Shown piece by piece: positions 36,233 to 46,585 of a DNA stretch of 64,000 bases. Both the position numbers and the translations under genes were made by a program. The stretch's first letter is position 1; each line of letters begins with the position of its first letter. Under the pieces are notes generated by a model. The model was not told the origin of the DNA and did not search any database. It saw only the letters and a program-made list of their open reading frames with translations. The stretch is from Alisma plantago-aquatica (lineage: Eukaryota > Streptophyta > Magnoliopsida > Alismatales > Alismataceae): assembly GCA_963693085.1 (NCBI GenBank), contig OY856409.1, positions 1,619,397,711 through 1,619,461,710 of the forward strand. Reading direction: 5' to 3'.

Positions 36233-37123
36233 CACAACTTTTAATCGCTTTTAGGATCCATCAATCTAGTCTTGCTCTGCATGGGATACCACCGAATCTA
36301 TGGGTATCGTAACCAAAAGAATATTTATTTTCATCAATACTCAAGATACAAAATGTTTCTTCTCCTATTGATTTTTTCTACAAATAAAGCCATTAGTCAT
36401 TATTATGACTCATCAAGTGCCGTTGTATGGTCCTAGTGCTTTTTCATGGAGCCTTAGTATTCCTTCTCTGTGGTGCATCACTATAGTTTAACAATTTTCT
36501 TTATAATATAATACTAGTGTCATGTTGAGCACCATGATCAGCTGATATGTGTATATCTCTTGCATGCTTACATTTTTTTTCCTCTGATCTTGTCCAATCT
36601 TATTGGTCATGTCATGTTCTGCACATGACTAGCAACATGCACGCCAACACTCTCTGGATGGTATCTCTTGAGTGTTAGCACTCTAGCACGTGTATCAAAA
36701 TTCTTATGTTCAATACGCTTGATAATATATTCCATTAGGTATTGTTTGACTACCAACCAACCTATGTCATCTTTTATACTCTGTTTTCGATTCCTTCTTT
36801 GTAGTACGAGTTGTAAGTATTAATAGCATTTATTGTTTTTGTTTTTTCTTTTGCTTCTACGACTATTATCACTATCTTTTGTGACGTTCTTGCTTACACT
36901 AGATATTCTTATAATACTCGTATGTGTATATTGTAGTGGCGGATCAGAAAATTATAATGGGAGGGCTGCAATCAATGTATATGTACGAGTAGTTTGGTTT
37001 TATAACATGGGGGCTCAGTAATAAAAATTGTTGTCATTGAGAATTAAGCTTACACCACACTTTTACAAACAATACATCTACCAATATAACCAACCATCTT
37101 CTTTGTCCATATCAAATCCATCA
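36233..37123. other. Intergenic, no gene seen
   Basis: AT-rich. Short open frames only. GTAGTGGCGGATCAGAAAA at about 36934-36952, followed by GGGAGGGCTGCAATC, resembles the end of the hAT family at 37899 and may be a further remnant. Confidence 0.4.
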
Positions 37124-37155
<32 letters not shown>

Positions 37156-37178
37156 GTATATATATATGTATATATATA

Positions 37179-37230
<52 letters not shown>
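37124..37230. repeat. (TA)n microsatellite with TATG interruptions
   Basis: More than 100 bp of alternating T and A, with four TATG steps at regular 14 bp spacing in its first half. Confidence 0.95.
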
Positions 37231-37232
<2 letters not shown>

Positions 37233-37404
37233 GACCTCCCCAGACAGCGTAAACTCTCGAGGCATGAGAGGGTGTGGTCCGGTCACCCCCCTCCCGCGTC
37301 CAATCAAATTCATGTTACTTTTCGTAGAGCGTCTTCGGCGTGATTCGAACCCGGATCATTCATTTGGACTTACCGAGCCGTAATCAGCTGGACTACTCTG
37401 ACCG

Positions 37405-37405
<1 letters not shown>
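37231..37405 (-). mobile_element. tRNA-derived SINE
   Basis: On the minus strand, an RNA polymerase III A box TAGTCCAGCTG (37385-37395) is followed 33 bases later by a B box GGTTCGAATCAC (37340-37351). The tRNA-like head is followed by about 110 bp unrelated to tRNA, ending ...GGGGAGGTCACA against the (TA)n tract. Pairing of acceptor-type ends is absent, so this is a SINE rather than a tRNA gene. The (TA)n tracts on both sides may be its target or its tail. Confidence 0.75.

Positions 37406-37406
<1 letters not shown>

Positions 37407-37457
<51 letters not shown>
37407..37457. repeat. (AT)n microsatellite
   Basis: About 50 bp of pure AT alternation beside the head of the SINE. Confidence 0.95.
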
Positions 37458-37460
<3 letters not shown>

Positions 37461-37661
37461 AGGCTAGAATACACTCGAGTGTACGGATCGCACGAATACA
37501 CTCAAGTGTGTTTGTATATCAAGACTATTTTTTGCAAAATGTAAATCGTTGATCTTCACCGTCATACTATAACTAGGCTACATACAAATTTTGAGCCCAT
37601 TTGGATGAGTGTAAGTCACTCATCCAAGGACACCAAAATCGACGCGCGAAACTAGTTTGTC

Positions 37662-37667
37662 TATATA

Positions 37668-37762
<95 letters not shown>
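37662..37762. repeat. (TA)n then (GA)n compound microsatellite
   Basis: TA/TG run 37662-37722, then about 40 bp of GA. The 200 bp between it and the previous microsatellite carry no gene; ACACTCGAGTGT at about 37470 is a perfect 12-bp palindrome. Confidence 0.93.
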
Positions 37763-37765
<3 letters not shown>

Positions 37766-37898
37766 CGATCTAGTGCGAACCATTAGAATCTGCGGATTGT
37801 TTGCCTTCCGCTGTCCATTTTTTCCAGCTGCGGATGCAATAATGTTGTACACTTTTGGTTCAGTGTAAAGTAGTACGCAAACCGCCAATCCTAGTGAC

Positions 37899-39618
37899 CA
37901 GTGGCGGAGCCAGCCCTATGATGAAGGAGGGGCACAAATATATGTGATGCTAAGTATATATGTAGAATTTATATTGAGTGTCAAAATGTCTCAATTGATC
38001 TATTTACTTAGATCTAGAGAGGAAAATAGATGGATCTTACATAAATGAAAAAAGAGTTTGAAGACTTAATTCATCACTTGGTGGAATACTTAATTTTAGA
38101 TTTGTGCATATATATTATTGTGTATGTAGATTTTAACATTTTAAGTACATTTATGATTCTTTTACATTTAAGATGAGTTTGAAATGGCAACCTGTATGGA
38201 TTATTATATATTTTTAAGATCAAACAAGTAATTTCCTACTTGATAAGTTTGACTACTCATGTAAATAAAAAGTAACATAAAGTTAAGAAAGATGAGTATA
38301 TAAGTAGTACCACACGATAATTACTATTATTATTATTTAAAAATATGAAAACAACACTATAGTAAATTACTATTAAATAAAGATACTTATAATGTTGTTA
38401 AACCTATTTATTAATTTTATCTAATAAATCAAGAAATGTTGTGACAATATATTGTCACTAAATTATTTAGATTGTCATTTCTATATTGCGTTGGAAATTA
38501 GGTAAATATAAAAGATTTGTTGTCTTTGACATCATGATGAAATAATATATATAATTTAGAGGAACAATATTTGCACAACTTGCAAATAGAAGTATTAATT
38601 TTAAGAATTAATTTCATAAGATACATGATATTACATTATTTTAATAAATATTTATTGATGTATAAAAATTCAAAATAATACACACATTATAAATATATAA
38701 TGTTATTAAATTTTTCGTGACACCATGTACTACTAAGAATGTCATATTTCATTTGGCATTATATTTCCTAACATATATTACACTTGTAATAAAAAATAGT
38801 CAGCATACAACCGCACACATTACATATACACCTATAGACTATGTTGTTGCTATATTTGTTATAGATTTAGTTATTTATACATAATATAACACTGTTTGAT
38901 ATCCCATGGAGTATATTATTAATTATAGATATTTGTTTTTGTTTTCCCATTTTCTATGTACTTGTTATATTTGTTACACATATAATTATTTATATATTAT
39001 ATAGAATATTTGGTATTCCATAAAGTATATACAAATAATTATAGATACTAGTTTATTTTTCCTCATTAACTATAGAACTATGTATTTGTTATATTTTTTA
39101 TACATTTAATTATTTGTTTATGCATAATACAAAAACATTTGACATTTCATAAAGTATACTATTAGTTATAGATCATAAAGTATATTATTAATGATAGAAA
39201 TCAATTTCTTATTTAATTATTATAAAATTGGTGTAAGCTAATAGTTAGCCAATTGACATTAATGTATGCATTTTTTGTATAGTTGTTAATATATTTAATA
39301 AAAAAACAACTTGTCAATTATGTAACAATGAGATATATTTATAAAAATAAAGAAACGTAATTTATTTTTATAAAAATTACCCTATTCAAATGTATTTATG
39401 TTTGTAATTCTTACTTAAAATTGTATTAGTAATAATGTTATTTATAAAAGAAAGTTTACATAATTTGAAAATAGGTTAATAAGCATGTGAAGTAGATAAA
39501 GTATACAAATAAATATTAACTTTGATACCATGTTAAATATACAACATATATATGCTTAAAAAATTTCAAAATTGGAGGGGGCACTTGCCCCTGCTTGCCC
39601 CCCCTCCCGCCGCCACTG
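37899..39618. mobile_element. Non-autonomous hAT-type transposon, 1.7 kb
   Basis: The left end CAGTGGCGGAGCCAG and the inverted right end CAGTGGCGGCGGGAG share their first nine bases. A perfect 8-bp target duplication CTAGTGAC lies at 37891-37898 and 39619-39626. Subterminal G-runs (GAGGGGCAC on the left, the complement of GGGGCACTTGCCCC on the right) extend the symmetry. The 1.6 kb interior is very AT-rich, with no transposase or other coding, so it needs a transposase from elsewhere. Confidence 0.92.
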
Positions 39619-39670
39619 CTAGTGACTACGTATTATTAGTACTCCCGAATGAACTCGAACGTTAGCAATA

Positions 39671-39955
39671 TCACATTAGTTTTACTTTGTAAGTCTGAAC
39701 ACTGGGTAAACACAGAAAATATAAGTACGAGACCGTTGCTGTTATCAATCTGATCAATTTAGAATTGCTACCACAAGATCCACCAAATTTTACGTGCAAG
39801 TCCTTGGCATTGAGCACCTCAATTAGACCATGGGCCACCCCAACGGTGCTTACCATAGCAACCCAAATTGTTAATGTGATGGATACTGCATCCGTTATAC
39901 CTTCTATTATGGAGGCCATGCATATGCCCGCTCTTGCTGGTCTTCTATTTAGCAC
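39671..39955 (-). other. Unidentified open stretch
   Basis: About 95 codons are open on the minus strand (KVLNRRPARAGICMASIIEG..., with a hydrophobic SITLTIWVAMVSTVGVAHGL segment). An overlapping + strand frame (39765-40040) is open too. Base composition is less AT-rich than the surroundings, so it may be an exon or gene fragment. I do not recognise the protein and cannot say which strand, if either, is coding. Confidence 0.2.
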
Positions 39956-40340
39956 TTTTGCTAGTAAATGTTCACCGTCCTATTCTATTATGTCAAAACC
40001 AGAGCCTGGTCTCACCTCCCACGATGTACTTGATATGTGAGACTTGAAAGCATATATCCTTATAATGCAGATATGCACCCGAGCAACACAAGTGATAGGA
40101 CATATACTAATTGCTACTTGATTCTATCAATAATTTATCTTCCTTACAAACTTCAAGATTTGTATATCATATTTAAATAGTTAAACATATTAGATGATAG
40201 ACTGAAGGGTTAGATGACTGTAATAGCCTAAGAAATTAGAAATAAAATCAAGATCAAAAAACCAAAATGACACATTTGTCATAATTTATTTTCTAAATCG
40301 CACGTTCTTGAAGTTATTGCTCAAAATAGCACATTTGGGG

Positions 40341-40685
40341 AGCAATGTGTCCCCTGTTGGGACGCATTGCTCTCTCGTGAGGCAATGCGTCCCGACAGCG
40401 GACGCATTGGCCTCACAGGAGGGTAATGTGTCCCGCTCCGGGACGTATTGCTCTGCAAGAGAGCAATGTGTCCCAAAGAGGGACGCATTGCCTCCTGTGG
40501 GGTCAATGTGTCGCCCGCGGAGACGCCTCAACGGCTACATTTTGCCACGCGGGCAATACGTCCGGGACTGGGACGCATTGCTGCCACGCAACACCCAGAC
40601 CGGGGCAACCCAACGGCTATTTTGTTGTTGGGCCGCGGCGCGGTGCCACGTGGGGGCAATGTGTCCCCAACCGGGACGCATTGCT
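40341..40685. repeat. Left subterminal array of seven palindromes
   Basis: Imperfect palindromes of the form GCAATGYGTCCC...GGGACGCATTGC, each about 30 bp, start near 40341, 40382, 40423, 40462, 40501, 40553 and 40655. The first five have a period of about 40 bp. The block is GC-rich in an AT-rich neighbourhood. Such arrays could be transposase binding sites; this is inference. Confidence 0.88.
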
Positions 40686-40688
40686 CTC

Positions 40689-40699
40689 CTATATATATG
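40689..40699 (+). promoter_or_regulatory. TATA box of the MULE transposase gene
   Basis: CTATATATATG directly after the last palindrome. A CT-rich transcribed leader follows, then a possible 5' UTR intron from GAG|GTATTTTT (about 40938) to TGATAG|GAACAA (41416). Confidence 0.6.
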
Positions 40700-40939
40700 G
40701 GACAAAATCAGACCCCCAAACTCACACCATTCTTCATTTCCTTGCTCTTTCTCTCTACTCCCATTGCTCTAGAGTTCCTGCTCAGATTTATACTGCTTGG
40801 AGGCGATTTCTAGCTTATTTCTGGCAATCTTGGAGCTGCTATCTTCTTCGCTTCTTCTACTGCTCGGAGGTGATTCTACTGCTGCTCTTCTTTCTCTTCT
40901 CGTATTCTTTAATTGATAAGGGAGAACTCTCCATTTGAG

Positions 40940-41416
40940 GTATTTTTTCTACCAAAATTTTAATTTCTAAAACTTGAACTTAACATTAATATGCAATATT
41001 ACAACTGAAATAATTGTATTGCTACTCCTTAATTCTACATTACTGAAATAATGATGTAGAAAATGACAATTGAAGGTTAATTAATACCTGAAAAATTATT
41101 GTTCGAAATTGCAAAATTGTTGTTCTGAAATGTTAATGTTACTGAAAAATAGTAAAATTATTGTTCTGAAATGTTAATGTTACTGAAAAAATAGCAAAAT
41201 TATTGTTATGAAATATTAATGTTACTAAAAAATAGTAAAATTGTTGTTATAAAATGTTAATGCTATAGAAAAAGTAGTAAAATAAATTTAATTCCGAATT
41301 CAAAATTAATGTTCTAAAGTCTCAACTACTCTTTTAAAAATGATGTCACTATTCTAAAATATTAATTCATGTTAATATAATGTTCTAAAATATGAATTAT
41401 TGTTTCATAATGATAG
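40940..41416 (+). other. Likely 5' UTR intron, AT-rich repeats
   Basis: Non-coding. Contains about five copies of a phrase like AATTGTTGTTCTGAAATGTTA plus ATGTTACTGAAAAAATAG (41095-41280). Confidence 0.5.
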
Positions 41417-43921
41417 GAACAATACATCTAGTTCAAATTCACGAATTATCAAGCTGTGATATGATGGTCAATTTCTATCTGATGGATCTTATTCTAGTCG
41501 ATCTGTTAGACCCATAAACATTTCACTTATCAATACCCTATCTGAACTAAAATCATATATCTATACAACACTTGACATCAATCTCAACCACTTCTCTATT
41601 AAAATATCCTATCTTTTCCTTGGAGAAAATCATATGCTCGTACAAGTTGATGATGATGATGCATACAAAATCTTATTATCACTTTCATTTGATGCCTATA
41701 TTAACGTGTTTCTTGAAAAAACAGCTATCCACCAACAACCTTGTTTCATGAGTCTATTGAATCAATTTCAATCTCAATTCCCTCACAATCATTTATGGAG
41801 TCAACCACCTCAATTCTCTCAAAGTCATTTAATTGATGAATGAAGCCAACCACCTGAATTCTCTCAAAATCCTACTACTGAGAATAATTGTGTTGAGGTT
41901 GAGGAGGGAGATAATGATAGTGATCATAAAGGTGATAATGATAGTGATCATGAAGGTAGTAATAATAGTGAACCACCTGAGGAGGAGTCATTGACTGAAA
42001 CTGATGATGAGCACACACATCCATTCCCTGACTCTATTGCAGCATTGAGTTCTATTCCATCCATATTTGTCAACCAATGACCCCAACATGAACACATTGA
42101 TTCCAACTATGAAGCTGTTCAAGATGATGACTGGGTGGAAGATTTTTGTCATGAATTCCGTCTCAATTACAATCATTCCAACACCGTTATATATGAGGGT
42201 GATTTATTTGCATCCAAAGATGTACTGGTTGAGACGCTCCAAAAATGGTCGGTATAAAAGAATGTCCAGTACCATACATTACACTCAAATAATCGTCATC
42301 TTAAACCTGTTTGTATCCATGATCAACGATGTCCTTAGAGATTGACCACTTGCCAGTCCAAAACAGCATGTGACATGTAGAAGATAAAATGTTTTAAAGA
42401 AGGCCACAATTGTGAATTAATTATTATGAATCATGATCATCACCAAGTCACAACATCTTATATTGTTTGAATGATAATGCCAATCCTAGTATCACGATTA
42501 GATACGTCGACATGAGAAATTCGAGACAAGGTGAATGCTGAACTAAGGCTCCATATATCTTACAAGAAGGCATATCTAGCAAGGAGGAAGGTTGTCTATA
42601 AAATATTTGGAGACTGAGAATCATCATATCATAGTTTGTTGTCGTTCTTGATTTCTCTGACACAATATATTCCAAGAACTATATATGCCCTCCTTATTGA
42701 TGATTATACCCTTCAAACTGAAGGCACTCATAGATTCAAGCAGGTGTTTTGGGCATTTGGTCCAGCTGTGAGGGGTTGGGCCTATTGCAGGCTTGTTCTT
42801 ACTGTTGATGGCACATTTCTCATTGCATGTGGCATAGATGCTGATAATGGTCTATTTCTACTTGCTTTTTCTATTGTCGATAAATAAAATAAGGACTCGT
42901 GGGAGTGGTTCTTTGGTTCTCTACAAACTTATATTCCAATCATTCCATGACGTACATACTTGTGTATTATTTCTGATCAAATGAGTGGGATTTTTTCAGC
43001 ACTTGAATCAAAATTTGATTGGGCTCAACATCGTTATTGTCTTCGACATCTTCAGGAGAACTTCCATAAGCAGTTCAAGTCCCAGGAGTTGAGGGAGCTT
43101 TTGTGGATGGTGGGATCCACAAGTGATATACTTGAATTTGATCATCATATGACTGTTATAGAAATCATAGAACCAACAGCGAAGGCATATTTATTAGGCC
43201 AAAATCCAGTACTTTGGTCTCTCGCATATGACAAAGGTTGCATGTATGAGTCATTAACTAGCAATCATGTTGAAGGGTGTAATGGAGTCTTAAAAGGTGT
43301 TAGAGGTTTGCCAATACATGTGTTAATTGTTACCACATACTATCGCTCTATGATAATGTGGTTGGAGAGGCGTAATCTCACAAATAAATGTGCACAAGAC
43401 GGACTGAAATGGCCCTGGAGGGTTCATGTTAAGCTTTATAATGTTCAAGAGGATGCAAAAAAACCGGCAATACACATCCATGTGAAAAATGATGAATGGC
43501 TTGTTGGTGAAATGGATGGACATAAATTTCAAGTAATAGTGCATCTAAATGGTGGCAGTCAATGCAGTTGTGGTTTTCCACAATAATAGCATTATCCATG
43601 TTCTCATGTTTGGGTAGTTGTAGACTCTGTCAATTGGGATCTTGATGCACTTGTAATCGCATATTATACAAATGAGTCTTATCTAAACGCATATAGAACT
43701 GAATTTTGTGGTATTCTCGACAAGAGGTATTGGCCTCAATTTGATGAAAGTAGAGGTATTTATCCCTTATTACCCCCTAGGCAACGAAGGCATGCTGGAA
43801 GACCAAAGAAAAAAAAAGAAGGCCTTCAACTATGGATGTCGATCCAAATCAATATGCATATCATTGTCTTAAGTGTGGCAGCAAGGGCCATAATAGACAC
43901 ACTTGTCCTAATGTAATATGA
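41417..43921 (+). pseudogene. MuDR-type (MULE) transposase, several stops
   Basis: N-terminal region 41417-41700 (DGQFLSDGSYSSRSVRPINI and LVQVDDDDAYKILL), an acidic stretch (41880-42010), then the MuDR DNA-binding module GDLFASKDVLVETL... with a Cys/His motif (about 42200-42420). The MULE catalytic domain spans about 42690-43330: first Asp in LTVDGTFLIA (42806), second in IISDQMSGI (42975), CLRHL, and Glu in SNHVEGCNG (43272). A SWIM zinc finger CSC...CSH lies at 43564-43608, interrupted by two stops (43584-43589). The C-terminal knuckle CLKCGSKGHNRHTC ends at TGA 43921. Stops at about 41841, 42078, 42335 and 42886 also break it. The catalytic residues themselves survive. It catalysed cut-and-paste movement of this element. 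Confidence 0.92.
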
Positions 43922-43929
43922 TGTCTGGG

Positions 43930-44095
43930 CATGTAATGTTTGCTATTTCAATTTACTCAAGGCATGTAATGTTTGCAGTTTTAGTTTGTTCTAGTCATGT
44001 AATGTTTGCAATTTCAATTTAATCAAGTCACGTAATGTTTGCAATTTTAATTTACTCAAGTCATGTAATGTTTGCAATTTCAATTTTACTAAAAT
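43930..44095. repeat. 33 bp tandem array between transposase and Myb/SANT-like gene
   Basis: Five copies begin at 43930, 43963, 43996, 44029 and 44062: CATGTAATGTTTGCAATTTC and AATTTACTCAAGT, period exactly 33. Confidence 0.9.
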
Positions 44096-44122
44096 AATGA
44101 ATTTATAATGGTTTTTTTATAG

Positions 44123-44514
44123 ATGGCTCATCGAAGGACATGGGCATTTCACATGTCTGTGGAGTTAATCCAAATAATAGCTACAAAGTGCATACAGGGA
44201 AAAATGGCTCATCAAACTATATTGGATGATGACTGGAATGATGTATCAGATTTTTTGTACAACAAGTTAGGATTTATAGTGACAAAAGAACAAGAAAAAT
44301 TTCACTGACATTTTTAAAGCAAATGTTTCACATGTATGAAGAACTTCTTGAGCTACCTAGTTGGTATTGAGATCACACAAAATAGAAAGCAATGTCAATC
44401 AATGAACAAGTTAAAAACCAGATAGTTATATCACATCCAGAGATACATCGAGTTGTACATTAAATGTGGCCATTTTATGAACCTCTAGATGAGATATTGA
44501 ATCAAATGCAGTAA
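44123..44514 (+). pseudogene. Myb/SANT-like DNA-binding protein (PF12776 type)
   Basis: It starts MAHRRTWAFHMSVELIQII, directly after a splice-acceptor-like TTTTTTTATAG. LDDDWNDVSDFLYNKLGF and TKEQEKFH (to 44308) follow. After a one-base shift, LTFLKQMFHMYEELLELPSW, EQVKNQIVISHPEIHRVVH and FYEPLDEILNQM run to TAA at 44512. These are the consecutive blocks of the plant Myb/SANT-like domain often found in transposon-related genes. Three further stops are present. In the intact element it probably bound element ends or chromatin, by analogy with the Myb-like partner of Harbinger transposases; that role is inference. Confidence 0.85.
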
Positions 44515-44625
44515 CTAATTATTGTAATATTTCTCTTTTAGTAGTTCATGTTGTATTTTAATATTGTTTGGTAGTTCATGTATTTGAATCTTATCTAATG
44601 AAGAATCTTGACAAACTTATATGTT

Positions 44626-44725
44626 GTACAATATTTACACTTTTCATTTAATGTAATATTTGCACTTTTCATTTAATGTAAAATTTGCAATTTTCATTTA
44701 ATGTAATATTTGTACTTTTCATAGA
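44626..44725. repeat. 25 bp tandem array between Myb/SANT-like and PMD genes
   Basis: About four copies of ATGTAATATTTGCACTTTTC plus ATTTA, starts near 44626, 44651, 44676 and 44701, leading straight into the PMD start codon. The unit resembles the 33 bp unit upstream (TAATRTTTGCA then a T-rich run). Confidence 0.85.
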
Positions 44726-44726
44726 T

Positions 44727-46585
44727 ATGGCTCGTAGAAAAGCATCCTTCTGACTCTCCCAACACCACATCATGTTGGCACAATGGCCTATTACTGACCC
44801 ATATGTTTTAGAAAATATTTCCATGGCTGGTTTTGGTCTTGTTCATAGGCTACCCTCTATCCACCTTGACCCCACTTTAATCACTGCATTAGTTAATCGG
44901 TGGGACAATACTTGCAACACTTTTAGATTTCACCCATTTGAGATGATTGTGACCCTTCAGGATGTTGCAGTGCTTCTAGGTCTTAGGATTGATGGCCCAC
45001 CTGTTATAGCTTCTTATCCTATAGGTGTAAATGAGGGGCAGTTTTCTTCTTGATCTCACCTTTGTGAGAATTTCTTAGAAGATGCACCAGATGGGATGTC
45101 TAAGGAGCATATCTCCTTGATTTGGCTGCGTGAGAACTTGATGGATATGGATTTGACCATGGGTGATGAAGAGCAACAACTAGAATTGAGGACAAGGTAC
45201 ACCAGGGTATATCTCCTATACTTCTTAGGTAGTTACCTTATCCCAGATAGTACCGAGGATAGAGTGCATGCTAGGTACCTCCCTCTTATGTCTGATTTTG
45301 CACGTTGTGGCACTCTATCTTGGGGTGTTGCAACTCTATATTACTTATATAGGGAGTTGTATAAGGCTACCACCCGGTCCAGGAGAACTGCCCATCTGTT
45401 AGGTTGTGTCTGTCTATTGCAGCTATGGTGTTGGGAGAGGTTGGGAATTGGACGTCCAGGTTTAATTTATATGAACTAGGCAGATTGGCCATAAGATGTT
45501 CCCTTGGGTTACAGGTAAAGATCTACACAATTAATATTTATATTTGTCCAAACATTATCTATTGTTTATCTAAATTTATTTTGTCAATTTCATAGTTGTC
45601 CACAGGAGTGACACTATCAGGGGAACAATCCAGTTTTATGATTCAACATTTGACCAGATTTTTCCCTCGCATGTATAACTTACTTACCTCTACTAACATA
45701 TTGTATGATATATGTTTTATTTATTTGCAATTTATTTTGTTTTATATGATACATGTTGTCTATATGAATAACAAATAGAGTTGACTCCTTACACTGCTGA
45801 TGTTCTCGAGAGATTGCCTGCCATTTGTAGAGAGGGTAGTGATGTTTGGTTGGCACGAGTGCCTTTGTTGTGCTACACAATAGTGGAGTGACACTTCCCC
45901 AGTAGAGTACTTGGACAGTTTGGCTTTGTTCAAGTACTACATACTCTTGAGCTGCCACAACTTAGCCGGATAGATGGGAGGGGTCATACGACTGAGGATT
46001 GGCTGCTTCATTATAGGCGGGAGGTGTAGGTGTGGAACAACAAACATGAGAGCTTAGTTCCCGCTCCACCGGCTGATATAGTCTTCAGTTCTCAGGTGCA
46101 CTACGTATGATATCATCCCCAATATATCATACCCCCTCTAGCTATGCCTCGACCACTTACTACCCGCAAAGTTATTGCCAGCAAGAATTTGTGAGTATCA
46201 TTATTATTTGTTTTACAAACTGTTATTATTTATCTTTGTTATTTGTAATATATGTAATTGATCTTTATTATGTGTACATACTTTGTTTTATAGGTGCAAA
46301 CACAGATGGCGATCCGAGCGGCTTTAGAGCACACCCCTGCACATATCAGAGACAACATCTATAGCATCCAGGAGACTTATTTTGATAGTCTTCCCGACTA
46401 TGCTCAGCCGTGGGATCCCATACCCACTCATACCACAGCCCCTGAGCCCACTCCTACTCCTACTCCTGTACTTACTACTCCTGAGCTCACTCCCACTTCT
46501 CAGTTCATGGGATGGGGACATACAGGCACATACTTTGGAGGAACTAGTTCTTATTCTTCATTCATCACCCCACCTCAACCAACAT
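44727..46585 (+). pseudogene. Plant mobile domain (PMD, MAIN-like) gene, 5' part
   Basis: MARRKASF is followed at once by TGA (44751). The PMD blocks are then clear: SMAGFGLVHRLPSIHLDPTL, LVNRWDNTCNTFRFHPFEM, VTLQDVAVLLGLRIDGPPV, ISLIWLREN, YTRVYLLYFLGSYLIPDS, VHARYLPLMSDF, LSWGVATLYYLYRELYKAT and LLQLWCWERLGIGRPG (to about 45480). After probable introns (GTAAAG at 45513 to about 45594; about 45671 to 45779) it continues LERLPAICREGSDVWLARVP, FPSRVLGQFGFVQVL, RIDGRGHTTEDWLLHYRREV (45780-46090). A Pro/Thr-rich tail (about 46290-46585) follows. A TGA at about 45051 replaces an expected Trp. PMD proteins of the MAIN/MAIL1 type act in silencing and genome stability, and PMD genes are known as transposon passengers. 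It is split by the gypsy element at AACAT (46581-46585). Confidence 0.88.

Noticed and set aside
37340..37405. tRNA gene on the minus strand
   Set aside because: A and B boxes are present, but there is no acceptor stem pairing and a non-tRNA body follows, so a SINE fits better.
37028..37888. Frames encoding runs of Tyr-Ile and Arg-Glu
   Set aside because: Translations of AT and GA microsatellites.
40286..40938. Several overlapping long frames on both strands
   Set aside because: They arise from the GC-rich palindrome array, which reads open in many frames; repeated peptides mirror the repeat.
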